Below are positions 25,728 to 35,083 of a DNA stretch of 64,000 nt, in pieces. The notes beneath the pieces are model-generated. The model made no database searches. It saw nothing but the letters and a program-made list of their open reading frames with translations, and was not told the DNA's origin. The DNA is from an uncultured Aquimarina sp. (GTDB taxonomy: Bacteria > Bacteroidota > Bacteroidia > Flavobacteriales > Flavobacteriaceae). Where the stretch lies: positions 1 through 64,000 of the forward strand of contig CALGLV010000011.1 of the NCBI GenBank assembly GCA_937958985.1, in the 5' to 3' direction. How positions within the stretch are numbered: the stretch's first letter is position 1; every line of letters starts with the position of its first letter. Position numbers and translations under genes: made by a program.

Positions 25728-28700
25728 TTACTTACTTAAATAAAAACTCCCCTGTATAGGACTGTTATTTTTAAAATTAGGATTGAATACATAAAAATAG
25801 ACACCTGATGGTAAATCACCACCAAGACTTAAATTCACATTATTCTCTCCTCTAAATTCTTCAGTGTTTTTGTTTCCTTTAAATACAATAGTTCCAAAAC
25901 GGTTATATATTTCTAAGTTAAAATCAGGAAATGCTTCAGGAATATTATAGAGATCTTCTTTGGCGAGTTCAAAACGGTCGTTTTGATTGTCATTATTTGG
26001 TGTAACTCCATCTTGAAAATCAAGAGGGCAATCTACTCTTATTAAAATACCATCACTATTCAATACCTCAAATTCTTCTCCTACATTTAAAATTCGAATA
26101 GGTACTTCAACGCGATCAGATTCACAATTTTCAGAGTCTATATTAGTAAGATACAAAGTGGTGTTGTCCTCTAAAATAGGGTTGTCAATAATTGGATTTT
26201 CACTATTGGAAGAGGTGTACCAATTGTAATTTAAAACAGATACTTCAATATCATTTAAACGCATAGCATCCAAAATACAGAAGCCTGTAGTTGGAGTTTC
26301 GGGTGTTTCAAGAGCAATAATTTGTAATTCAATATTTAAAATCGAAGGCTCGCAAGGTGCTTGGTTGTTTAGGGTGTACCTAAAGTTATATGTTCCTGCA
26401 GCTAATATTTCAAAATTAACCCTACCATCTTCAGAAAGTGCTTGAGTATCTTGAGTATCAGTAAAAATGCCCTCTGTAGGAGTGTTATTACCTAGCAAAG
26501 AAAATAGATTTACACTACTGTCCGATTTACATCTGGTAAAGCGTAATATTTCTGTAATGGCAATAGGCTCTATAATTTCAACCTCTATGGTACTTGTACT
26601 GTTTGAATTGCTACAAACGCTATTAACGATTGAATAAGTATAGATACCATTTTCTAGTCTTGCTATGTTTGTGTCTGTATTGTTAAAAATAGCAGCGTTA
26701 GTTGTTGTACTATATCCAAAGGGGCCACTCCATGTTCCAGAAGTTGATGGATTACCCTCTAGCTGGTTAAATAAATTTAAATCAATATCATTGGAGCACA
26801 CTTTTATGGAATTACTTATTCCAGCGGTTTCCGAATTTAGAGTATCAATAATACTAATTTCAAGATTAAGGCTAGGAGATTCACATGCTAAGTTTGTACT
26901 TAACGTATATTGAAAATTATAGGTTTCTGTAACAAGAGTAGCTACATTTAATATAGTTCCGGATAGTGCATTGGTGTTACTTAAATCCGTAAAAATTCCG
27001 TTTTGAGGAATATTCGTTGGTAGTAAATCAGTTAAGTTTATGTCACCATCAGTTTTGCAAAAAGTGCTCTCAATTTGAGGGCCAAATTCAGCTATCGGTT
27101 CTTCTAATATAATCTCTACAGTAGCTTCAATATTTTCACTACAAGCATTTGGCATTTCAATGGTATAAGTGTAAATGCCTTCGAGAAGTCTTGGGAGATT
27201 TTGGTTATTGAAAATAAATTCTCCTAAATGATCAATTGATCTGTAATTTTCCGGTCCAGACCAAGTACCTGTAGTATCGGGGTTTCCTCCTAATTGTTCA
27301 AATAAAATAATATTTAAATCTGCGGAGCATACATTAATTTGAGAACTAATCCCTGCATTGTCAACAGCAATTTCATCTTGTATGCGCACTTGAATATTTA
27401 AACTAGGGATATCGCAAGGGGCTAAGTTGGGGAGTGAATATTCAAAGTTATATGAGCCAACATCAAGGTTTTCAAAGTTGAAAATAGAACCGGTTAAATT
27501 TCCGGTAATATCAAGTTCAGTAAATTCTCCATTCTGAACAGTGCCTATGGGAAGTACAGTTAAAAGATCCACGTTAAGTTCATCTTTACAAAAAGTAATT
27601 ACAATATCGCTTCCTATAGAATCAATAGGGTCTATTAATTCTATTGTTACCGTAGCAGTATCTTCGTTTCCGCAAGGACCCATGCTACCGGTGGCATAAA
27701 TGTATTCTCCAGCTTCAAGCCGCGGTAAATTTAAATTATTAAAAGCAAATTCACCTATGTGATCTGCAGATACATAACCACGAGGTCCTGTCCATATTCC
27801 GTTAGTAGAAGGTGCGCCTCCGAGGACATCAAACAGTCTAATATTTAAATTATCACTACAAATGGTTATGGTTGCATCTTCACCTGCAAGGTCAATAGTA
27901 TCTGTGTCTAATAAGTGAATTTGAATATTTAAACTAGGAATATCACAGGGAGCTAAATCGGGTAATGAATATTCAAAGTTATAAATGCCGGCTTCTAGTA
28001 AAGAGAAATCTACGCTGTTGATAGTTAATGCTCCGCTACCGTCTAAGTCCGTAAATATCCCAGTATTAATAGTTTCGGCACTCAAAAGTGTGAGTAAGTC
28101 GATACTATTGGTTTCAACTTTGCAAAAGGTAACATCAATATCTTCGCCTAAATTTTCTACAGGGTCAACAAATTCAATAGTTAATTCTGTTACAGAAACA
28201 GGATTACAAATGTTAGTGCCAGGAACTGTGTAGGTGTAAATTCCTTCTTCTAATCGCGGTAAATTTTGATTATTAAAAATAAATTCTCCCAGATGAGTAT
28301 TAGATTGATAGTTGTTCGGACCCGTCCAGATTCCTGTAGTTTCTGGAGTTCCATCTAATTGTTCAAAAAGGATAGTATTAAGATTGTCAGAACATACTTT
28401 AGTTGTTTTTTCTACTAAAGGTGTTTCTATAGTATTAATTATTGTGAAATTTAAGTTTGATACTTCTTCACATCTATCATCATTGTGAGATACGGTATAG
28501 GTAAAATCAAATGATTGGTCATTCGAAAGCTCTGGAAAAGTGAAGATGTTGTTTGTAGGATTACCTTCACTATCTGTCCATATTCCACCAGTTGTGATTT
28601 CTCCATTAGCAGGATTGCCTACAAGTAGTGAATTTAAGTCCACTTGCCCATCAACCTCACAAAGTTCAATAGAGCTAACATTTTCACCAGCATATAAAGG

Positions 28701-30098
28701 CGAAAGTATTTCTATTTCAATAGTGGTTGATTGTTCTGGACAAGGGTTTACGCCGGAGTTGTTAGTAACATTATATCCTAAACGATATTTTCCAGGATTA
28801 AGAAAGCGCTGAGTGTTATTAGGTTCTTCAACTTTCAAATTTAAAATACCATCGTTAGCGATATTTAATGATCGTAAAGATTCTTCAGGTATTGATTCAG
28901 GACCCGAGATAAAGCTCCAATTTCCATTGAAATAATCATAAGTAACATCATTTTCTTCAGTAAATTCTATTAAAGAAAACAAGTCAAAAGTACTAGGTGA
29001 AGAAAAGTTAGAGCATAATAAATTGTTGTTAGTATTTTGAGTAAATGGGCGAAGAGCTTCATGGAGATTAAATACTAAAAAAGCACTGTCATCCGAACAT
29101 ACTCCCGATCTTTTTTGAACAGTATATTGAAAAGTGAAGCGCACAACATCAAACCTACTCTCACTAGCTATCGTATTTTCATACAAACGCCTTAAGTTTA
29201 TAATTGAATCGTCTCGATCTGTAATCTCGCCTCCGGTATCGGCATTTTGAATCCAAAAACCTTCAATATCTTCTCCAGCTAAATAGTCATCATCTCTAAG
29301 GTCGATATCATTGTCAAAGTCTCCAGCAATGAGGTCATTTTCGCAAATAAAGATGGTTCTAACACCGCCAGAATCTCTAAGTCCGGCATTAACTTGTCTT
29401 ACTACCGATAATTTTATGATTGTTTCTTGAAGCAAACCGCAATTATTGTTGTTTGCTACGGTATATTTAAATTCAAAAACTCCCTCATCAATCAAAGGAG
29501 CTCCGGGTTGATAAGGAATTTCAATTTGTGGAAATGATCCTCCGATAATTTCAACAGTAGGTAAATCACCACCCTCGTAAGTCCACACGCCATTTAAATG
29601 TGGCGATGGTGTAGTACTATCAGAAACTAATGCACTAAATAAATCTATTCCTTCAAAATCACATACCTCTAAATTTACATCATTAATACCAAAAGAAGGT
29701 AACGCAACACCAGAGAAAGCCCCTAAAATAACATTGATGGTAACCGCAGCTTCGTTGCCACAATTGCTATTAAATAAAGTAAATTCATACTTATTTAAAT
29801 CACTATCGGTTACTGATTCTCTTAAATCCCATGTTAACACATCACCTGTCTCAGGAGTTAACGTAAACATTAATTCTGAACGAGTATTCCAAATACCTCT
29901 TTCAAGGTTTTCTCCTGTGATGTTAAAATACTCATCATATAAGTTTATAATTCCGTCAGGATTTCCATCGGTGTCAAAATCAATGATAGTAATGTCACAA
30001 ATAGTAATAGTTTCGGTGCGGTTACATTGTCCGTAACTTTGTAATACTGTTAGTAAACAGGCGATTGGAACAATAAGAATTCTTAGTAAAACAGTCAA
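25728..30098 (-). CDS. Large T9SS type-B surface protein with tandem repeats
   Basis: This 1456-residue protein has a signal peptide (to about residue 23) and a gliding-motility-associated C-terminal sorting domain (about 1365-1456; DGVTPNNDNQNDRFEL, EIYNRFGTIVFKGN, LPSGVYFYVF). The middle holds four tandem composite modules of about 178 residues, starting near 566, 741, 921 and 1099. Each pairs an A part (CSDNLNxxLFEQLxG ... IWTGP ... HLGEFIFNNxNLPRLExGIYTY) with a B part (FCK ... DLLTLL ... NGIFTDL ... YNFEYSL ... PCDIPSLNIQ). It is probably an exported adhesin or filament. The promoter TATTTTTG lies 21 bases before the start. Confidence 0.9.
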   Translation of the reverse strand: MTVLLRILIVPIACLLTVLQSYGQCNRTETITICDITIIDFDTDGNPDGIINLYDEYFNITGENLERGIWNTRSELMFTLTPETGDVLTWDLRESVTDSDLNKYEFTLFNSNCGNEAAVTINVILGAFSGVALPSFGINDVNLEVCDFEGIDLFSALVSDSTTPSPHLNGVWTYEGGDLPTVEIIGGSFPQIEIPYQPGAPLIDEGVFEFKYTVANNNNCGLLQETIIKLSVVRQVNAGLRDSGGVRTIFICENDLIAGDFDNDIDLRDDDYLAGEDIEGFWIQNADTGGEITDRDDSIINLRRLYENTIASESRFDVVRFTFQYTVQKRSGVCSDDSAFLVFNLHEALRPFTQNTNNNLLCSNFSSPSTFDLFSLIEFTEENDVTYDYFNGNWSFISGPESIPEESLRSLNIANDGILNLKVEEPNNTQRFLNPGKYRLGYNVTNNSGVNPCPEQSTTIEIEILSPLYAGENVSSIELCEVDGQVDLNSLLVGNPANGEITTGGIWTDSEGNPTNNIFTFPELSNDQSFDFTYTVSHNDDRCEEVSNLNFTIINTIETPLVEKTTKVCSDNLNTILFEQLDGTPETTGIWTGPNNYQSNTHLGEFIFNNQNLPRLEEGIYTYTVPGTNICNPVSVTELTIEFVDPVENLGEDIDVTFCKVETNSIDLLTLLSAETINTGIFTDLDGSGALTINSVDFSLLEAGIYNFEYSLPDLAPCDIPSLNIQIHLLDTDTIDLAGEDATITICSDNLNIRLFDVLGGAPSTNGIWTGPRGYVSADHIGEFAFNNLNLPRLEAGEYIYATGSMGPCGNEDTATVTIELIDPIDSIGSDIVITFCKDELNVDLLTVLPIGTVQNGEFTELDITGNLTGSIFNFENLDVGSYNFEYSLPNLAPCDIPSLNIQVRIQDEIAVDNAGISSQINVCSADLNIILFEQLGGNPDTTGTWSGPENYRSIDHLGEFIFNNQNLPRLLEGIYTYTIEMPNACSENIEATVEIILEEPIAEFGPQIESTFCKTDGDINLTDLLPTNIPQNGIFTDLSNTNALSGTILNVATLVTETYNFQYTLSTNLACESPSLNLEISIIDTLNSETAGISNSIKVCSNDIDLNLFNQLEGNPSTSGTWSGPFGYSTTTNAAIFNNTDTNIARLENGIYTYSIVNSVCSNSNSTSTIEVEIIEPIAITEILRFTRCKSDSSVNLFSLLGNNTPTEGIFTDTQDTQALSEDGRVNFEILAAGTYNFRYTLNNQAPCEPSILNIELQIIALETPETPTTGFCILDAMRLNDIEVSVLNYNWYTSSNSENPIIDNPILEDNTTLYLTNIDSENCESDRVEVPIRILNVGEEFEVLNSDGILIRVDCPLDFQDGVTPNNDNQNDRFELAKEDLYNIPEAFPDFNLEIYNRFGTIVFKGNKNTEEFRGENNVNLSLGGDLPSGVYFYVFNPNFKNNSPIQGSFYLSK

Positions 30099-30118
30099 TT
30101 TAACAAAAATTTAAGTCT

Positions 30119-30126
30119 CAAAAATA
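30119..30126 (-). promoter_or_regulatory. -7 element for the adhesin-PorP-OmpA operon
   Basis: TATTTTTG on the minus strand matches TAnnTTTG, with an ATTG box about 22 bases upstream. The leader would be about 14 bases. Confidence 0.55.
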
Positions 30127-30172
30127 CGATATTCATTTTCATTAGTAGCAATGGTGTAACGCTTTATTTAAA

Positions 30173-30189
30173 ATATTACTTAGTAATAT
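30173..30189. promoter_or_regulatory. 17-bp palindrome between the adhesin operon and leuS
   Basis: ATATTACTTAGTAATAT is a perfect palindrome in the 156-base divergent spacer, 47 bases upstream of both -7 boxes. It could be an operator serving either promoter; no regulator is known. Confidence 0.35.
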
Positions 30190-30235
30190 ACTTTTAAGCC
30201 TTTAAAATTAAGATAACAGCAACCGTTAAAAATCG

Positions 30236-30243
30236 TAAATTTG
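30236..30243 (+). promoter_or_regulatory. -7 element for leuS
   Basis: TAAATTTG matches TAnnTTTG. The predicted transcript starts about 30250, so the leader is only 5 bases for the ATG at 30255 or 14 for the ATG at 30264. Confidence 0.6.
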
Positions 30244-30254
30244 CACTTTCGAAA

Positions 30255-33215
30255 ATGCAACCAATGAATTACGATTTTAATAATATTGAAGCCAAATGGC
30301 AAAAATACTGGTCAGAAAATCAAACCTTCAAAGCCAGCAATTCTAGTACTAAACCAAAATACTATGCTTTGGATATGTTTCCTTACCCATCTGGGGCGGG
30401 TTTACATGTAGGGCATCCATTAGGGTATATAGCTAGTGATATTTATGCAAGGTATAAACGTCATCAAGGTTTTAATGTATTGCATCCGCAGGGATACGAT
30501 TCGTTTGGATTGCCAGCAGAGCAATATGCTATACAAACAGGGCAACACCCAGATTTAACCACAAAAACAAATATTGCCCGTTACCGCGAGCAATTAGATA
30601 AAATTGGTTTTTCGCTTGATTGGAGCAGAGAGGTACGCACCAGTAGTCCTGAATATTATAAATGGACACAGTGGATATTTGGAGAGTTATTTAACTCTTG
30701 GTACAATGTTGAAAGTGACAAAGCAGAAGCTATTGATACGCTAATTGAAAAGTTTGAAGTATCGGGTAATGCCGCTGTTGAAGCTATTTGCGATGAAAAA
30801 GTAACATTATTTTCGGGTACGGAATGGAATGCGTTTTCGGATAAAGAAAAGCAGCAAATATTATTACAATACCGACTTACCTTTTTGGCAGAAACCGAAG
30901 TGAATTGGTGCCCTTTTTTGGGGACTGTATTAGCGAATGATGAAATTGTAAATGGTCTTTCAGAACGAGGAAGCCATCCCGTGGTAAGAAAAAAAATGAC
31001 TCAATGGAGTATGCGTATTTCTGCCTATGCCGATCGTTTAATCCAAGGACTTAACGGCTTGGATTGGTCGGAAAGTATTAAAGAAACACAGCGTAATTGG
31101 ATTGGTAAATCTGTTGGAGCATCGGTTAAATTTCCTGTTCAAGATTCAAAAGAATTTATAGAAGTTTTTACAACGCGACCAGATACTATTTTTGGTGTGA
31201 GCTTTATGACTTTAGCTCCCGAACATCCTTTAGTATCTGAAATCACAACCGATTTACAAAAAGAAAAAGTAGCAGCCTACGTTGAAGCTACTTCGAAACG
31301 TAGCGAACGAGAGCGAATGGCTGATGTAAAAACAATATCAGGAGTTTTTACTGGCGCTTATGCCGAACATCCATTAAGTAAAAAAAGGGTGCCTATTTGG
31401 GTTGGCGATTATGTGTTAGCAAGCTATGGAACGGGTGCTGTAATGGCAGTACCATGTGGCGATCAGCGCGACTTTGATTTTGCAAATCATTTTGGAATTC
31501 CAATTTTAAATATATTTAAAGATGTTGATATTTCCGAAGAAGCATATACCGATAAAACAAATGCAATAATTACAAATTCAGACTTTTTAGATGATTTATC
31601 AGCGAAAGAAGCTAGTGTTATTGCAGTAAAAACTTTCGAATCTTTAGGTTGTGGTTTAGGTAAAACAAACTACCGTTTAAGGGATGCCGTATTTAGTCGT
31701 CAGCGTTATTGGGGAGAACCTTTTCCAATATATTATGTAGATGGAATGCCGCAGTTAATCGACACCAAACATTTACCAATAAACTTACCTGAGGTAGAAA
31801 AATATTTACCTACCGAAGAAGGAGAGCCGCCATTAGGCAGAGCAACCGATTGGGCTTGGAATACGGTAACAAATACTGTGGTTAATAACAGTGAAATTAA
31901 TAACACAACAATTCATCCACTAGAGTTGAACACTATGCCAGGTTGGGCAGGGAGTTCGTGGTATTTATTTCGTTACATGGATTCGGAAAATACGGAAGAG
32001 TTTGCTTCTAAAGAAGCCTTGGAGTATTGGCAAAATGTAGACCTTTATGTAGGAGGAAGCGAGCACGGTACAGGGCATTTATTATACAGTCGTTTTTGGA
32101 CAAAATTTCTGTTCGATCGCAATTTTTTATCGGTTGATGAGCCTTTTAAAAAGATGATTAACCAAGGAATGATTTTGGGAACGAGTGCTTTTGCCTATAA
32201 AGCCATTCCTTTTATGAAAACGGGATGTAGTTTAGATGAGAATACCGAAGATATAACTAAAAAAATCCCGCTGATTTTTGTTTCAAAAACTGCTTTCAAA
32301 TCGGATGATGAATTTGAGAAGGTGGTGCTAGATTATTTGTTAGATAACAAAATTATAGGTCATTTTGATGCTGAAATTTTAACTATCGCTAAAAGTCCAG
32401 TGCATGTGGATGTTTCGTTTGTAAATTCTTCAGACGAATTAGATACAGACGCGTTTAAAAATTGGAGAGCCGATTTTAAAGATGCTCAATTTATTTTACA
32501 GGACGGAAAATATAGTGTCGGTCGTGAGGTAGAAAAGATGTCCAAATCTAAATTCAATGTAGTTAACCCAGATGATATTTGTAATGAATATGGTGCAGAT
32601 ACACTTCGTTTATACGAAATGTTTTTAGGGCCATTAGAGCAAGCAAAACCATGGAATACAGCAGGTATTTCAGGAGTACATAACTTCTTAAAGAAATTAT
32701 GGAAACTCTACGTTGGGGAAAATGGAGTAAAGTTTAACGACTCCGAACCAACGAAAGACAATTTAAAAACGCTTCATAAAACTATAAAAAAGGTAATTGA
32801 GGATATTGAAAACTTTTCTTTCAATACTTCAGTAAGTACGTTTATGATTTGTGTTAACGAGTTGACTGCTCAAAAATGTACGAGTAAATCAGTACTAAGC
32901 GATTTGATGACTATAATAGCTCCTTATGCACCACATATAGCAGAAGAGCTATGGAATATTTTAGGAAATAGCCAGTCTATTTCAACAGCGAGTTTTCCAA
33001 AGTTCGAGGCTTCTCATTTAGTAGAAAGCGCTAAAGAATATCCAGTTTCTTTTAACGGAAAAATGCGTTTTAAATTAGAGTTGCCATTAGATATGTCCAA
33101 GGACGAAATAGAGAAAGTAGTAATGGCTCATGAAAAAACAATAAAACAACTAGATGGGCGTACACCTAAAAAGGTAATTATTGTTCCTGGTAAAATTATA
33201 AACATAGTAGGGTAA
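30255..33215 (+). CDS. leuS: Leucyl-tRNA synthetase
   Basis: LeuS charges tRNA-Leu. The 986-residue protein is longer than the usual 860. It has the HIGH motif in PYPSGAGLHVGHPLGY, a CP1 editing domain (FTTRPDTIFGVSFM) and the KMSKS loop (EVEKMSKSKFNVVNP). Two insertions explain the length: about residues 155-220 before the ETEVNW segment, and about 650-755 between the catalytic domain and KMSKS. I recall both from Bacteroidetes enzymes. The true start may be the second ATG at 30264 (MNYDFNNIEAKWQ), judging from the promoter. A SemiSWEET gene follows by one base. Confidence 0.96.
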   Translation: MQPMNYDFNNIEAKWQKYWSENQTFKASNSSTKPKYYALDMFPYPSGAGLHVGHPLGYIASDIYARYKRHQGFNVLHPQGYDSFGLPAEQYAIQTGQHPDLTTKTNIARYREQLDKIGFSLDWSREVRTSSPEYYKWTQWIFGELFNSWYNVESDKAEAIDTLIEKFEVSGNAAVEAICDEKVTLFSGTEWNAFSDKEKQQILLQYRLTFLAETEVNWCPFLGTVLANDEIVNGLSERGSHPVVRKKMTQWSMRISAYADRLIQGLNGLDWSESIKETQRNWIGKSVGASVKFPVQDSKEFIEVFTTRPDTIFGVSFMTLAPEHPLVSEITTDLQKEKVAAYVEATSKRSERERMADVKTISGVFTGAYAEHPLSKKRVPIWVGDYVLASYGTGAVMAVPCGDQRDFDFANHFGIPILNIFKDVDISEEAYTDKTNAIITNSDFLDDLSAKEASVIAVKTFESLGCGLGKTNYRLRDAVFSRQRYWGEPFPIYYVDGMPQLIDTKHLPINLPEVEKYLPTEEGEPPLGRATDWAWNTVTNTVVNNSEINNTTIHPLELNTMPGWAGSSWYLFRYMDSENTEEFASKEALEYWQNVDLYVGGSEHGTGHLLYSRFWTKFLFDRNFLSVDEPFKKMINQGMILGTSAFAYKAIPFMKTGCSLDENTEDITKKIPLIFVSKTAFKSDDEFEKVVLDYLLDNKIIGHFDAEILTIAKSPVHVDVSFVNSSDELDTDAFKNWRADFKDAQFILQDGKYSVGREVEKMSKSKFNVVNPDDICNEYGADTLRLYEMFLGPLEQAKPWNTAGISGVHNFLKKLWKLYVGENGVKFNDSEPTKDNLKTLHKTIKKVIEDIENFSFNTSVSTFMICVNELTAQKCTSKSVLSDLMTIIAPYAPHIAEELWNILGNSQSISTASFPKFEASHLVESAKEYPVSFNGKMRFKLELPLDMSKDEIEKVVMAHEKTIKQLDGRTPKKVIIVPGKIINIVG

Positions 33216-33216
33216 T

Positions 33217-33477
33217 ATGGATAAGTTTTATATTGAATTAATCGGAACTATAGCGGCCATACTTTCAACTGGCTCTTTTTTGCCCCAAGTATATAAAACA
33301 TGGCGAACCAAAGATGCTAAAAGCTTGTCGTTACCTATGGTATTAATGCTGTTTTTAGGAGTTTGCTTGTGGATAACTTATGGATTTTTAATTATGAGTA
33401 TTCCTATACTTGCCGCTAATGTGGTAACGGCTATGTGTGTTGGATTGTTAATTTCTTTTAAGCTAAAATATAAATAG
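33217..33477 (+). CDS. SemiSWEET sugar transporter
   Basis: This 86-residue protein has three predicted membrane helices and the PQ-loop motif (STGSFLPQVYKTWRTK), the pattern of bacterial SemiSWEETs. These act as dimers and let sugars move down their gradient across the inner membrane. The natural substrate here is not known. It starts one base after the leuS stop codon, so it is expressed with leuS, and it is followed by a good terminator. Confidence 0.92.
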   Translation: MDKFYIELIGTIAAILSTGSFLPQVYKTWRTKDAKSLSLPMVLMLFLGVCLWITYGFLIMSIPILAANVVTAMCVGLLISFKLKYK

Positions 33478-33505
33478 AAAATTCTTTTAAAGAATTGGTT
33501 ACTAT

Positions 33506-33536
33506 AAATCCTCGTCATTTGATGAGGATTTTTTTG
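33506..33536 (+). terminator. Intrinsic terminator after leuS-SemiSWEET
   Basis: AAATCCTCGTC pairs with GATGAGGATTT around ATTT, with one wobble pair and a T-run. Confidence 0.85.
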
Positions 33537-33565
33537 TATTTTAGTTACTCTAAAATGATATTATT

Positions 33566-34261
33566 ATGATGATGTATTATGCTATTGCAGGAATTGTTTT
33601 TCTGGTAAGTTCCTATGTAAGTAATAAGCTAAAAAGTAAATTCAAAGAATACTCTGAAGTTTCATTACAAAACGGAATGAGTGGAGCCGAGATTGCTGAA
33701 AAAATGTTACGTGACAATGGAATTAAGGATGTACGAGTAATTTCAACTCCTGGTCAATTAACCGATCATTACAACCCGCAAGACAAAACAGTTAATTTAA
33801 GTGAAGTAGTATATACGCAACGCAATGCAGCAGCAGCAGCAGTTGCAGCTCATGAGGTAGGACATGCCGTGCAACATGCGCAGGCTTATCAATGGTTAAC
33901 AATGCGTTCTAAAATTGTACCTGTAGTAGGTATTGCAAGTAAATTTTCCAATATTGTAATTATGGCGGGTATGGCGCTTGCTGCTGGTGGAACTGCTTTT
34001 GGGAGTTCTATTTTTTTAGTAGGTATTTTATTATTTGCAGTAACCACCGCATTTACCTTTATAACCCTTCCGGTAGAATATGATGCGAGTAACCGCGCAT
34101 TAGCTTGGTTGCAAAACTCTCCAGGTATGCTGAATAGAGAAGAACATGCAGCGGCAAAAGATGCCTTAAAATGGGCAGCACGCACTTATTTGGTTGCAGC
34201 ATTAGGGTCATTAGCAACACTGCTATATTTTGTAATGCAATATATGGGTAGCAGACGCTAA
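33566..34261 (+). CDS. YugP-like zinc metallopeptidase (membrane)
   Basis: This 231-residue protein has an N-terminal membrane anchor, an HEVGH zinc motif (His96 and His100 in AAHEVGHAVQHAQ) and further hydrophobic segments. It belongs to the YugP / Zn-dependent protease family. The catalytic glutamate is Glu97. The substrate is not known; family members are thought to act on membrane or envelope proteins. It stands alone between two terminators. Confidence 0.9.
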   Translation: MMMYYAIAGIVFLVSSYVSNKLKSKFKEYSEVSLQNGMSGAEIAEKMLRDNGIKDVRVISTPGQLTDHYNPQDKTVNLSEVVYTQRNAAAAAVAAHEVGHAVQHAQAYQWLTMRSKIVPVVGIASKFSNIVIMAGMALAAGGTAFGSSIFLVGILLFAVTTAFTFITLPVEYDASNRALAWLQNSPGMLNREEHAAAKDALKWAARTYLVAALGSLATLLYFVMQYMGSRR

Positions 34262-34283
34262 AAAATAGCATACAATATAAATT

Positions 34284-34323
34284 GAAAGCACTAAAAAGGT
34301 AAAACTTAGTAGTGCTTTTTTTG
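34284..34323 (+). terminator. Terminator-like hairpin after the metallopeptidase gene
   Basis: GAAAGCACT pairs with AGTGCTTTT across a long A-rich loop, followed by a T-run. Confidence 0.6.
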
Positions 34324-34345
34324 TTTAGAATTGGTTCTATCTTGG

Positions 34346-34381
34346 AATTATAATACACTAAAATTATAGTGTATTATAATT
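34346..34381. repeat. 36-nt perfect inverted repeat (15-bp arms)
   Basis: AATTATAATACACTA and its exact complement flank a six-base loop. It is followed by TTTG rather than a long T-run, so it is not a typical terminator. It lies in the gene-free spacer and may be an operator, a transcript hairpin or a palindromic element. Confidence 0.8.
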
Positions 34382-34599
34382 TTGTAACTATTAGCTCAGT
34401 AAAATTTAAATTAACTTAAGAAAGAGATCCCATATCTGAGGAATGAACTGTGTTTGTTACAATTCAATAGTTGTTGTAATAAATACACTTTGGGGATGTA
34501 CGCAAAACAATAGATAAGGCAGCCAAGTTTTAAAAGACTAAAGTAGTTTTAAAGCGATTCAAAGTAATGTTAAGTGAATATATCTATAGCCAGCCACTT
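34382..34599. other. Gene-free spacer between metallopeptidase and TM2 genes
   Basis: No coding sequence, tRNA or known riboswitch was recognised in this stretch, which is the bulk of the 398-base spacer 34262-34659. It lies between the 36-nt inverted repeat and the 58-nt palindrome. Since the metallopeptidase gene has its own terminator and the 58-nt palindrome would also stop plus-strand transcripts, a small RNA is possible but unproven. Confidence 0.4.
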
Positions 34600-34657
34600 A
34601 ATACTAATCCAAAAAAAAGACCGCTATTAATAGCGGTCTTTTTTTTGGATTAGTATT
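34600..34657. terminator. 58-nt perfect palindrome, bidirectional terminator
   Basis: Two 29-base arms (AATACTAATCC, A8, GACCGCTATT and complement) meet with no loop. The core GACCGCTATTAATAGCGGTC flanked by A8 and T8 is a textbook bidirectional terminator, and an outer 11-base arm extends the symmetry. It ends two bases before the TM2 stop codon on the minus strand. Confidence 0.9.
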
Positions 34658-34659
34658 TT

Positions 34660-35034
34660 TTAATTGAAGTCAGAATCTCCAGATATAATACGGATTGTGT
34701 CAACAAGTTGCCAAACCCAAGATACTAGTAATGGTAAGATTAATATTGCACCAGGGAAAGTCAATAAAGTTTGCCACAGTGCTTGTTTTTTTCTTCCTAA
34801 ATACCAGTTATGTAAACCAAAAGGAAGAAATATAACAGATACTAATGCTAATATTATAGAAACTGTTTTTCTGTCTGCTTTTGCAGCAGGAGAAGTTACT
34901 ACAACTTTTTCTTCTACGTTATCTTCAGCAAATTGTGCAGTTTGTGTAGTATATGAGCTTACAGGAAAACTAGCATACGAAGTAATTGAAGCAAAAGACA
35001 AAAGTAAAATCGATAATAATAATTTGATTTTCAT
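34660..35034 (-). CDS. TM2 domain protein with signal peptide
   Basis: This 124-residue protein has a signal peptide (about residues 1-21), a short polar linker (about 22-55) and a TM2 domain of two membrane helices (about 58-115) with the FLPFGLHNWYLGRKKQALWQ signature. TM2 proteins are small inner-membrane proteins of unknown function. It diverges from the next gene and ends at the 58-nt palindrome. Confidence 0.87.
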   Translation of the reverse strand: MKIKLLLSILLLSFASITSYASFPVSSYTTQTAQFAEDNVEEKVVVTSPAAKADRKTVSIILALVSVIFLPFGLHNWYLGRKKQALWQTLLTFPGAILILPLLVSWVWQLVDTIRIISGDSDFN

Positions 35035-35055
35035 AATAGTTTATATATTAAATGT

Positions 35056-35063
35056 TAATTTTG
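35056..35063 (+). promoter_or_regulatory. -7 element upstream of the 35084 gene
   Basis: TAATTTTG matches TAnnTTTG. The predicted start near 35070 leaves five bases to the ATG at 35075 but 14 to the ATG at 35084, so it favours the latter. Confidence 0.55.
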
Positions 35064-35083
35064 GACGAATATAAATGATTATA

